From NCBI GenBank assembly GCA_043802925.1, contig JAZDKP010000193.1:1-17690 (forward strand): 17,690 nucleotides of DNA, in the 5' to 3' direction. Source of the DNA: JAZDKP01 sp043802925 (GTDB taxonomy: Bacteria; Fibrobacterota; OXYB2-FULL-49-7; JAEUSG01). Shown here in pieces: positions 12,534 to 17,690 of this stretch. Made by a program: the position numbers and the translations under genes. The stretch's first letter is position 1; each line of letters begins with the position of its first letter. The notes under the pieces are model-generated. The model was not told the origin of the DNA, searched no databases, and was given only the letters and a program-made list of their open reading frames with translations.

Positions 12534-13834
12534 CGCCCCTTTTTCCGGTTCTTGTCAAAGCAATAACGAATCACCTCGGATGCAATGTACGAGGAGTGCA
12601 CGGTCCAGAAGGCGCCGTGCACCGTGACCACGGCCACCGCGATTCCCTCGGCCGGCCGGTCGGGGTCGCGCGCAAAACCCGTGAACCAGTCGCATCGCCC
12701 CTTGGGACTTTCCGCATCCAGGGACCCTGTTTTCCCGCCCATTTCGAGCCCGCGGCAGCAGGGCAGCTTCTGCAACTGGCGGAAGCCTTTGCGTGCCGTG
12801 CCCTTTATCACCACTTCGCCCATGAGATCCCGGAGGCACCGCGCCGTTGCGGGCGAAACCAGCGTAAAAGCGGTGTCCTCCGGGTGGCGGTAAAAGGGCT
12901 CTCCTTTGCGGTCCACGCTCCGCACAATGTAAGGGTTGCTCACGCGCCCGCTGTTGCAGGCCGCGCCCGCAAGCAGGGCCGCGTGGACCGGGGTGATGGT
13001 GGTGGCGCGGGTAAAGCCGCACGCCGCTTCCGCGGTCGCGTAGTCGTCCGCGGGCGGGATCCAGCGGGAGGCGGGCACGGGCAGGTCAAATCCGAGCGGC
13101 CGGTTGAAGAGAAAGCGCTCCGCGGCCTTGTTCAAGCGGTCGGACCCGAGTACGTGCAACCCGATTTTCGCGAAAAGCGGGTTGACTGACCGCGCAAACC
13201 CGTCCCGGACCGTCACCCGCCGCGACCAGCGGGCCGGCGTCTCCTTCAGCTGCGACCGGTAGAGCGTGTAAAAGGATCCGGACACCGAGAGCGCGTCATT
13301 CGGCTGCAGGAGCCCGCGCTCCATGGCTTCGCCGACCGTGACGATTTTTATCAGCGATGCGGCCGGGTAGCCGTTCCAGAGGAGCATGTTGGGGGTGTCG
13401 GGCAGGTAGGCGGAGTCCTTTTCGTTGCGGTAGCTGACCGCGGCCAGCACTTCGCCCGTGGCGGGCCGAAAGACCATTGCGGCCCCGCAGCGCGGCCGGT
13501 AACGGCGCATGAGCGTCCAGATGCGCCGCTGGAGCGTGTCGTCCACCGTGAGCCGCAGGACGAGGGTGTCGGTCCCGTTGACCGCGGTGTCGAGTGCGCA
13601 GAGGGTGGAATCGAACGCTTTCCGGCCGAGGTAGCAGGCAATGTCGTCCGGCTTCCAGGGATAATCGCAGAGGGTCTTTTTCTTTTCCACGTTTGCGGGC
13701 GCGCGGAGAGCGCGGTGCAGCGCCCACGCCGCGGCCAGGCAGAGCAGTATCAGGAGCACCCGGCGGATACGGCCCTGCCGGGGGAGGCGGTATTGCCGGA
13801 GCCGTTCAAGTTGCGCGCGCCAGTTGTATTGCAT
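12530..13834 (-). CDS. Short membrane-anchored penicillin-binding transpeptidase
   Basis: A 434-residue protein: cytosolic basic tail, one membrane segment (about residues 25-42, RVLLILLCLAAAWAL), then a periplasmic transpeptidase domain that would cross-link peptidoglycan. The three active-site motifs are present: SLIK (Ser160, Lys163), SVN (Ser216) and KTGS (368-371). The N-terminal extension typical of class B PBPs is much reduced, so it resembles a minimal PBP2/FtsI-like or PbpA-like enzyme. Several cysteines are present, including an adjacent CC pair near 359-360. I chose ATG 13834; in-frame starts at 13873 and 13912 exist, but the first overlaps a TATAAT (13882-13877) and the second lies in the inverted repeat. 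Glycosyltransferase motifs are absent. Confidence 0.88.
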   Translation of the reverse strand: MQYNWRAQLERLRQYRLPRQGRIRRVLLILLCLAAAWALHRALRAPANVEKKKTLCDYPWKPDDIACYLGRKAFDSTLCALDTAVNGTDTLVLRLTVDDTLQRRIWTLMRRYRPRCGAAMVFRPATGEVLAAVSYRNEKDSAYLPDTPNMLLWNGYPAASLIKIVTVGEAMERGLLQPNDALSVSGSFYTLYRSQLKETPARWSRRVTVRDGFARSVNPLFAKIGLHVLGSDRLNKAAERFLFNRPLGFDLPVPASRWIPPADDYATAEAACGFTRATTITPVHAALLAGAACNSGRVSNPYIVRSVDRKGEPFYRHPEDTAFTLVSPATARCLRDLMGEVVIKGTARKGFRQLQKLPCCRGLEMGGKTGSLDAESPKGRCDWFTGFARDPDRPAEGIAVAVVTVHGAFWTVHSSYIASEVIRYCFDKNRKKGR

Positions 13835-13876
13835 CGCTTTAAAAAATAATCCTTTAAGCCCGCCGGAAAACATAAA

Positions 13877-13882
13877 ATTATA
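13877..13882 (-). promoter_or_regulatory. Candidate -10 box of the transpeptidase gene
   Basis: Perfect TATAAT on the minus strand, about 43 nt before the chosen ATG (13834). No good -35 is visible because the long inverted repeat at 13898-13980 occupies that place. The repeat may therefore influence promoter strength. Confidence 0.4.
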
Positions 13883-13897
13883 TTTTGAAAAGAGAAG

Positions 13898-13980
13898 AGG
13901 GAACTCACCCACCCTTTCCCTCCCTCTCTTAGCGCGTTTGCGCGGTTAAGAGAGGGAGGGAAAGGGTGGGTGAGTTCCCT
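13898..13980. repeat. Perfect 34-bp inverted repeat (copy 4 of the C-rich/CTCTC family)
   Basis: Left arm 13898-13931 and right arm 13947-13980 are exact reverse complements over 34 of 34 bases. The 15-nt loop holds its own CGCG-TTTG-CGCG hairpin. The arms start AGGGAACTCACCCACCC, the same end motif as copies 1 and 2. The element lies between the divergent transpeptidase and fmt genes, within both upstream regions. Confidence 0.9.
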
Positions 13981-14026
13981 GTAATCGCTGGTTATTCTTT
14001 GATTAGGTGGAACGGAGAAAAAGCAA

Positions 14027-14965
14027 ATGGCCCCCCTTCGCATCGTATTCATGGGAACGCCGGAGTTCGCGCTTCCGAGCCTTGAAGCCCTGCGGAACGG
14101 GCCGCAAACAGTCGTGGCCGTGGTCACGCGGCCTGATGCGCCGAAGGGGCGGGGACGCCACCTCTCCGAAAGCCCGGTCAAGGCCGCGGGCCTGGCCGCA
14201 GGCTTGCCCGTGTTGCAGCCCTATTCGCTTAAGGACCCGGGGTTTCTCTCCGCGCTTCGCGTCCTCCTGCCTGACCTTCTTGTGGTCGTGGCTTTTAAAA
14301 TCCTCCCGGACGAGGTGCTTTCCATTCCCTCCCTCGGCGCGGTCAACCTCCATGCATCGCTTCTGCCCAAATACCGGGGGGCCGCGCCCATCAAGTGGGC
14401 CATTGCCCGTGGTGAAACGCAAACCGGGATCACGGTCTTCATGCTCAACCGCATTGTGGACGGGGGTGCGGTTATCCGGCGCGAGGCCCTCGATATCGGC
14501 CCGCGTGAAAATGCGGGCGAGCTTTCCGCGCGGCTTTCGGCGCTGGGGGCGCGCGTGCTCTGCGAAAGCGTGGACGCCCTTGCCTGCGGTGAGGCGCGGC
14601 CCGAGCTGCAGGACGAGGGGGGGGCCACGCCCGCGCCCAAGCTTGCCAAGGAGGATGGAAAAATCGACTTTACACGTTCCGCGCGGGAAATTTATAATTG
14701 GATACGGGGCATGACCCCCGCGCCCGGCGCCTTTACGTTCCTGAACGGCCGGCGTCTGCAGGTACTCGAGGCCGAATTGTGCGAAGATGAATCCAACGGC
14801 CGGCCCGGGACGATCGCATCTGTTGGCAGCAACGGGCTCGTGGTCCGGACGGGCGCGGGCAAACTTGCCATCACTGCGGTGAAGCCCGAAAACCGCAAAG
14901 CCATGTGGGTGTGTGATTTTCTGAACGGCGTACGGATAAATGAAAACGATGCGTTTGACGCTTGA
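14027..14965 (+). CDS. fmt: Methionyl-tRNA formyltransferase
   Basis: A 312-residue enzyme that formylates initiator Met-tRNA using 10-formyl-tetrahydrofolate. Motifs: RIVFMGTPEFALPSLEAL at the N-terminus, then NLHASLLPKYRGAAPI, which holds the catalytic Asn and His and the folate-binding SLLP. Catalytic Asp145 is in NRIVDGGAVI, and the C-terminal OB-fold includes REIYNWIRGMTPAPGAFTFL. The length is normal. ATG 14027 has a GGAG 9 nt upstream. The usual partner def (peptide deformylase) is not adjacent; instead the divergent neighbour is the transpeptidase, and the downstream lipoprotein gene starts 26 nt before the fmt stop. It is the first gene of a run extending to 16590. Confidence 0.96.
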   Translation: MAPLRIVFMGTPEFALPSLEALRNGPQTVVAVVTRPDAPKGRGRHLSESPVKAAGLAAGLPVLQPYSLKDPGFLSALRVLLPDLLVVVAFKILPDEVLSIPSLGAVNLHASLLPKYRGAAPIKWAIARGETQTGITVFMLNRIVDGGAVIRREALDIGPRENAGELSARLSALGARVLCESVDALACGEARPELQDEGGATPAPKLAKEDGKIDFTRSAREIYNWIRGMTPAPGAFTFLNGRRLQVLEAELCEDESNGRPGTIASVGSNGLVVRTGAGKLAITAVKPENRKAMWVCDFLNGVRINENDAFDA

Positions 14966-15614
14966 AATCCTTGCCCTGGCCGCGCTGCTCCTCTTTGCGG
15001 GCTGCGATTCCGAGGTCGTGTCCAAATTCCAGATCCAATACCGCGGCCCGGACCTCCGGGTCTTCCTTGAGCCCGGCGCGCGGACCGTGGCCTTTCCCGT
15101 GGTCACGCGCGAATTCACCTCGCTCAAGATTGACCGTTCATCCAAACAGTTCGAGGAACTCCTGGCCCTTCACCAGCGCGACCTCCCGGTCATCCCGTTC
15201 GAGGATTTTTACGCCACACTCGTGGATTCGGGCGCGGACCGGCCGCTGGTCGAGGCGCTCAACCGTTTCTATAAGGATGGGGAAATCCCCACCAAGGCCG
15301 CGGACCGCATGGCCCGGTGCGGGGCGCAATACGAGCCCAAGTTCTTCCTCTTTCTCAAACTCGACCGCGCCGAGGCCTACCGGGACAACCGGAGGGAGAG
15401 CAAGATTCAACTGTTGATATCGGGCAAACTATATTATATTAGAAAAAAAGCGGTGGTGCTGAGCTTCGTCTGCGCCGTGTCCGCGGGCAACCGCGACAAA
15501 AACGCGCTCCCCGGGGTGGCCGAGCTCTCCGGGCGGGCGGTCGAGCAGATTGCCAAGGGGCTGCCCAGCGACCCCGGAAAGTCCGTGCTGCTTGAAAAGC
15601 GCGACGATTGGTAA
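14940..15614 (+). CDS. Putative lipoprotein of unknown function, overlapping fmt
   Basis: A 224-residue predicted lipoprotein. The signal is MKTMRLTLEILALAALLLFA followed by GC, with lipobox LFAGC. The body contains ARTVAFPVVTREFTSLKID, a helix-rich middle, then YEPKFFLFLKLDRAEAY and KIQLLISGKLYYIRKKAVVL. The order, a short strand, a helical insert, a hydrophobic strand, then another ending in a charged turn, is like that of the lipoprotein at 11910-12533, but sequence identity is low by eye. The ATG at 14940 lies inside fmt (26-nt overlap) with GGAT upstream; ATG 14949 is an alternative. It is translated together with fmt and followed directly by the small gene at 15615 (TAAATG). Function unknown. 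Confidence 0.85.
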   Translation: MKTMRLTLEILALAALLLFAGCDSEVVSKFQIQYRGPDLRVFLEPGARTVAFPVVTREFTSLKIDRSSKQFEELLALHQRDLPVIPFEDFYATLVDSGADRPLVEALNRFYKDGEIPTKAADRMARCGAQYEPKFFLFLKLDRAEAYRDNRRESKIQLLISGKLYYIRKKAVVLSFVCAVSAGNRDKNALPGVAELSGRAVEQIAKGLPSDPGKSVLLEKRDDW

Positions 15615-15797
15615 ATGAAGGAACGGACCGAACGGGTCATTCCGCTGTCATTGACGCGGAAGTCCAGTGATACTGTAAACGAAATCGAGCGGATGGCCGA
15701 ACGCATGGCCCGCGAGGGCTGGCACTTCCAGGAATCGCGCACGGACGTCGATTTCAACCATGTGGTGCTCACGTTTGAGCGTGACATCAACGCGTAA
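15615..15797 (+). CDS. Small 60-residue protein, DUF4177-like by pattern
   Basis: A small soluble protein beginning MKERTERVIPLSLTRKSS, then NEIERMAERMAREGWHFQES and DFNHVVLTFERDI. The pattern, a helix ending in GW followed by strands, is that of DUF4177-type small proteins, but this is recognition by eye and not a firm family call. The ATG follows the TAA of the upstream lipoprotein gene with no gap, so translation is probably coupled; no separate Shine-Dalgarno is visible beyond weak purines. The STAS gene follows after 23 nt. The conserved operon position between a lipoprotein gene and a STAS gene, and an amphipathic helix, favour a real gene. Function unknown. Confidence 0.75.
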   Translation: MKERTERVIPLSLTRKSSDTVNEIERMAERMAREGWHFQESRTDVDFNHVVLTFERDINA

Positions 15798-15820
15798 CAA
15801 AACCGAGGAGGAGGAACGCC

Positions 15821-16162
15821 ATGAAATTCACCGTGACGGATAAGGGCCGGTTCAAGGTCGTCCACATCGAGGGGGACCTGCTCATCAACAAACGCTACGA
15901 CGAAATCAACAAGGCCGTGCTCAAGCTCATCAAAGAGGGTTACCATCATTTTGTCTTCAATCTCGAAAAGCTCTCGTGCATCGACAGCAGCGGTATTTCG
16001 GTCTTCATCAATTGCCTGTGCGACGTGCAGGAAAGCAACGGGTCCATCTTCATGATTGTGCCCGACGCCGAGGTGCGCGAAATCATCGAGCTCGTGGGGC
16101 TCAACCGGCTCATCAAGTCGTACAACACCGAGGCCGACTTTGACAAGGAACACATGGTGTGA
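15821..16162 (+). CDS. STAS-domain protein (anti-sigma-factor antagonist)
   Basis: A 113-residue single STAS domain. It begins MKFTVTDKGRFKVVHIEGDL, and the phosphorylation site is in LSCIDSSGISVFI, with Ser56 or Ser57 the likely target; the fold ends ELVGLNRLIKSYNTEADF, as in SpoIIAA/RsbV-like proteins. In that family, phosphorylation by an anti-sigma kinase releases the partner. The start ATG has a strong Shine-Dalgarno (GAGGAGGAGG, about 7 nt upstream). Its stop overlaps the GTG of the next lipoprotein gene. No kinase, phosphatase or sigma factor is encoded nearby, so its partner must be elsewhere. It is less like the STAS protein at 9534-9884 than a recent duplicate would be. Confidence 0.92.
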   Translation: MKFTVTDKGRFKVVHIEGDLLINKRYDEINKAVLKLIKEGYHHFVFNLEKLSCIDSSGISVFINCLCDVQESNGSIFMIVPDAEVREIIELVGLNRLIKSYNTEADFDKEHMV

Positions 16163-16590
16163 CCCGGTTCCGTTGCGCCCCCTTCCTCCTGCTCCTCCCG
16201 CTGTTTCTGCTCGTTGGCTGCGCCGCGTCCAACCTGCGGGGCGTGGTCTTTGACGCCAACGGCCTCCAGAAGGAGGTCTCCCGCATCACCACCAACAAGG
16301 GCGCCTACATCGAGCTGCTCGACGGCCTGGCCGTGCGCCGCATTTTGCTCAGTAAAATCAGCGTGCTCATGATTTCGCCCAAGGAGGCCACGAGCTTCAA
16401 GGGCGAACTGTACTACCTCACCGAAATCTGGCTTACGGACGGCAACAAAATCCAGTCCTACGTCCTGCCTGACGGCCGGCGGTCCGGGGCCTACGTCAAC
16501 GTCAATTCCGTGCTCACGGCCAGCACCTCGAGCGGGCCCTTTAACATCAAGCTCAAGGATGTGAAGCAGGTCAAGTTCACGCGGTTGTAG
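16159..16590 (+). CDS. Small putative lipoprotein of unknown function
   Basis: A 143-residue predicted lipoprotein. The GTG start at 16159 overlaps the STAS stop (GTGA); the signal is RFRCAPFLLLLPLFLLVGC, with lipobox LLVGC. The mature part is beta-rich: NLRGVVFDANGLQKEV, AYIELLDGLAVRRILLSKIS, YLTEIWLTDGNKIQSYVL and FNIKLKDVKQVKF. The alternating strands ending in IKLKDVKQVKF look like a small beta-barrel or SH3-like fold. I recognise no family. It is the last gene of the fmt operon; a terminator follows at 16619-16655. Being coupled to a STAS gene, it may be co-regulated with it, but no direct link is visible. Confidence 0.82.
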   Translation: MTRFRCAPFLLLLPLFLLVGCAASNLRGVVFDANGLQKEVSRITTNKGAYIELLDGLAVRRILLSKISVLMISPKEATSFKGELYYLTEIWLTDGNKIQSYVLPDGRRSGAYVNVNSVLTASTSSGPFNIKLKDVKQVKFTRL

Positions 16591-16618
16591 ATTCACCCAA
16601 AACGTTCGTTTCAATCCG

Positions 16619-16655
16619 TCCGCCCCGGGCCAAAATCCTGTCCGGGCGCTTTTTT
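16619..16655 (+). terminator. Rho-independent terminator of the fmt operon
   Basis: GC-rich stem CGCCCCGG ... CCGGGCG (one bulged C) around a loop of about 12 nt, followed by GCTTTTTT. Located 29 nt after the lipoprotein stop at 16590 and directly before the response-regulator promoter. Confidence 0.75.
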
Positions 16656-16656
16656 G

Positions 16657-16689
16657 TTGACATGGCCACTGTTTTTTTTTTTTTATATA
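16657..16689 (+). promoter_or_regulatory. Promoter of the response regulator with a T13 tract in the spacer
   Basis: TTGACA (16657-16662, perfect -35), then CATGGCCACTG-like spacer ending in 13 T (16672-16684), then TATATA (16684-16689). The distance from the -35 to the TATATA is 21 nt, longer than the preferred 17; TTTTAT (16681-16686) would give 18. The T-run could vary in length by slippage and change promoter strength. Confidence 0.5.
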
Positions 16690-16719
16690 TGTATATATTC
16701 TTTTGACAAGAGGTCCGCA

Positions 16720-17397
16720 ATGGATTGTTCCATAAAATGCATTGTTCATCCGGCCATGGACCCGACCCGCGCGGTCAAGGGCATTCTGCTGGTGGATGAC
16801 GACCCCGTGGTTTGCAAAACCACGGGCGAACTCATTGTACACGGCATCCCGGACGCGTTTCTGGTTTGCGCCGAGTCGCCGGACGAGGCCCTGGAACTTT
16901 GCCGTTGCCTCAGCTTTGATTTGGCAATCAGCGACATAGGGTTGCCCGGAATGATGGGATATGAACTGATACCCTGCATCCGGAAACTCCTGCCTTCCAT
17001 TTACATCATCGCCATGACCGGCCTGAATGAACCGCATGTAATCTATCGTACGGGCCATTCCCGTCCCGATTCATTTCTTACAAAGGGGTTTGAATGGCCC
17101 GTCCTGCTTAAAAATGTCAAGGAGGGGCTTGCGGTGAGTGAGGAAAGACGGAAGGCCGTTGTGGACGCAAATGGCAAGGAGGCGAACTGGAGGAGGCGGG
17201 GCGTCATCCGGGAATTGTTGGGCCTGTCGGTGCGGGAGAATGACATTTCAGGGATGCGGATGCATGCCCTTGCCCTGATGAAGAGCGGGAAGTATAAAAC
17301 GAATGAAGTGGCAAAATATGCGGGTTTCAGTTCGGTCCAGAAGATGCAGGAAAGCCTCAATCGGTTGACGCCAACTTTGCTTGAGGCGTGTCAGTAA
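16720..17397 (+). CDS. Response regulator with C-terminal helix-turn-helix-like region
   Basis: A 225-residue two-component response regulator. The receiver domain (about residues 20-140) shows ILLVDDDPVV (acidic pocket), Asp72 in LAISDIGLPGMMGYEL as the phosphoacceptor, Thr100 in IIAMTGL and Lys122 in SFLTKGF. The C-terminal part, ALALMKSGKYKTNEVAKYAG followed by FSSVQKMQESLNRL, looks like the second helix-turn-helix of AraC-type regulators, but only one such unit is present; this output call is tentative. Start ATG 16720 has AGAGG 6 nt upstream. An in-frame extension to 16654 would run through the T-rich promoter and is rejected. No histidine kinase is visible. A short Cys-containing stretch (DCSIKCIVHPA) precedes the receiver domain. 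Confidence 0.88.
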   Translation: MDCSIKCIVHPAMDPTRAVKGILLVDDDPVVCKTTGELIVHGIPDAFLVCAESPDEALELCRCLSFDLAISDIGLPGMMGYELIPCIRKLLPSIYIIAMTGLNEPHVIYRTGHSRPDSFLTKGFEWPVLLKNVKEGLAVSEERRKAVVDANGKEANWRRRGVIRELLGLSVRENDISGMRMHALALMKSGKYKTNEVAKYAGFSSVQKMQESLNRLTPTLLEACQ

Positions 17398-17690
17398 CCT
17401 TTAAGGCATTGATTTTTCTTGTTAACCCAATGCAACAAATTTTCCGAGGAAGACGCCGGTGAGTTGTCCAGGTTGAATCTGCCCGCCGTTGTTGGGGCGG
17501 ATATCCAGCGTTTGAGCGGCTTAAGGATGGGCATGCTCTTTTTTGGCGGTTCTGCAAATGAATCCTCCCCGCAGCAAGGAGGCTGTGTCGTAATTGACAG
17601 AAGGAGGCCGCTCCCACATCATCTTGTAGCTGTCTGAGTTAATGGACCGCAATGTGTTGACCAGGGGGATCCAATAAAGATGATTATGAC
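17398..17690. other. Right-end gap without a firm gene; one doubtful 72-codon frame
   Basis: The only frame of interest runs on the plus strand from a TTG at 17419 to 17637 and includes FSEEDAGELSRLNLPAVVGA. It has no ATG start, no clear Shine-Dalgarno and no family resemblance; it may be a gene remnant or chance. A small CCTCC/GGAGG hairpin lies at 17564-17582. I see no RNA gene here. Confidence 0.3.

Noticed and set aside
14003..15145. Long minus-strand frame (380 codons) opposite fmt
   Set aside because: Fully antisense to fmt and the following lipoprotein; no recognisable domain.
15946..17058. Long minus-strand frame (370 codons) across the STAS, lipoprotein and response-regulator genes
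   Set aside because: Crosses three well-supported plus-strand genes, a terminator and a promoter; no motif of its own.

Overview
This is a moderately GC-rich bacterial chromosome segment with tightly packed genes (several 4-nt ATGA or GTGA overlaps). The secreted subtilase has a C-terminal PNPFNP-type sorting/FlgD-like domain, which is typical of FCB-group and related candidate-phylum bacteria. Together with the many small lipoproteins, this suggests a didermic FCB-type organism, perhaps Fibrobacterota-like. The assignment is an inference and no gene here proves the phylum.

Layout. 1-370: start of the ABC-F translation factor ettA (minus strand, cut by the window edge). 371-801: a gene-free stretch full of palindromic repeats. 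802-2622: secreted S8 protease (minus). 2623-2860: another repeat, then a promoter/operator. 2861-6428: an AT-richer island of four toxin-antitoxin loci: higBA (intact), hicBA (hicA frameshifted), mntA-hepT (both damaged, lying against a scrap of a cadherin-like surface-protein gene) and abiEi-abiEii (intact). 6444-9884 (minus): an operon read as STAS protein, GHMP sugar kinase resembling glucuronokinase, GalU-type nucleotidyltransferase and an apparently exported AmmeMemoRadiSam-type radical SAM protein. 10095-10711: a fifth toxin-antitoxin pair (Phd/YefM-like antitoxin plus VapC PIN toxin). 10756-12533: glycerate kinase overlapping a lipoprotein gene. 12530-13834 (minus): a short membrane-anchored penicillin-binding transpeptidase whose stop overlaps the lipoprotein's stop. 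13898-13980: a perfect 34-bp inverted repeat in the divergent gap. 14027-16590: fmt, lipoprotein, small protein, STAS protein, lipoprotein, then a terminator. 16720-17397: a response regulator behind a promoter that contains a T13 run. 17398-17690: no firm gene.

How the genes fit together. The GHMP kinase and GalU overlap by 4 nt and could be consecutive steps, sugar to sugar-1-phosphate to UDP-sugar, feeding envelope polysaccharide. The transpeptidase and the lipoproteins are also envelope functions. Two STAS proteins, one at the head of the sugar operon and one in the fmt operon, suggest partner-switching regulation, but no cognate kinase or phosphatase is in the window.

The least ordinary signals are: (i) the stacked and partly decayed toxin-antitoxin island; (ii) a family of C-rich/CTCTC palindromes in at least four intergenic gaps, two copies of which bracket a 343-bp segment; (iii) -10-like boxes 6-10 nt before start codons that lack Shine-Dalgarno sequences, suggesting leaderless transcripts; (iv) a kinase/nucleotidyltransferase pair that may be a bacterial glucuronate-to-UDP-glucuronate route; (v) a radical SAM protein with a signal peptide. 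I did not find one clear, wholly new multi-gene system.
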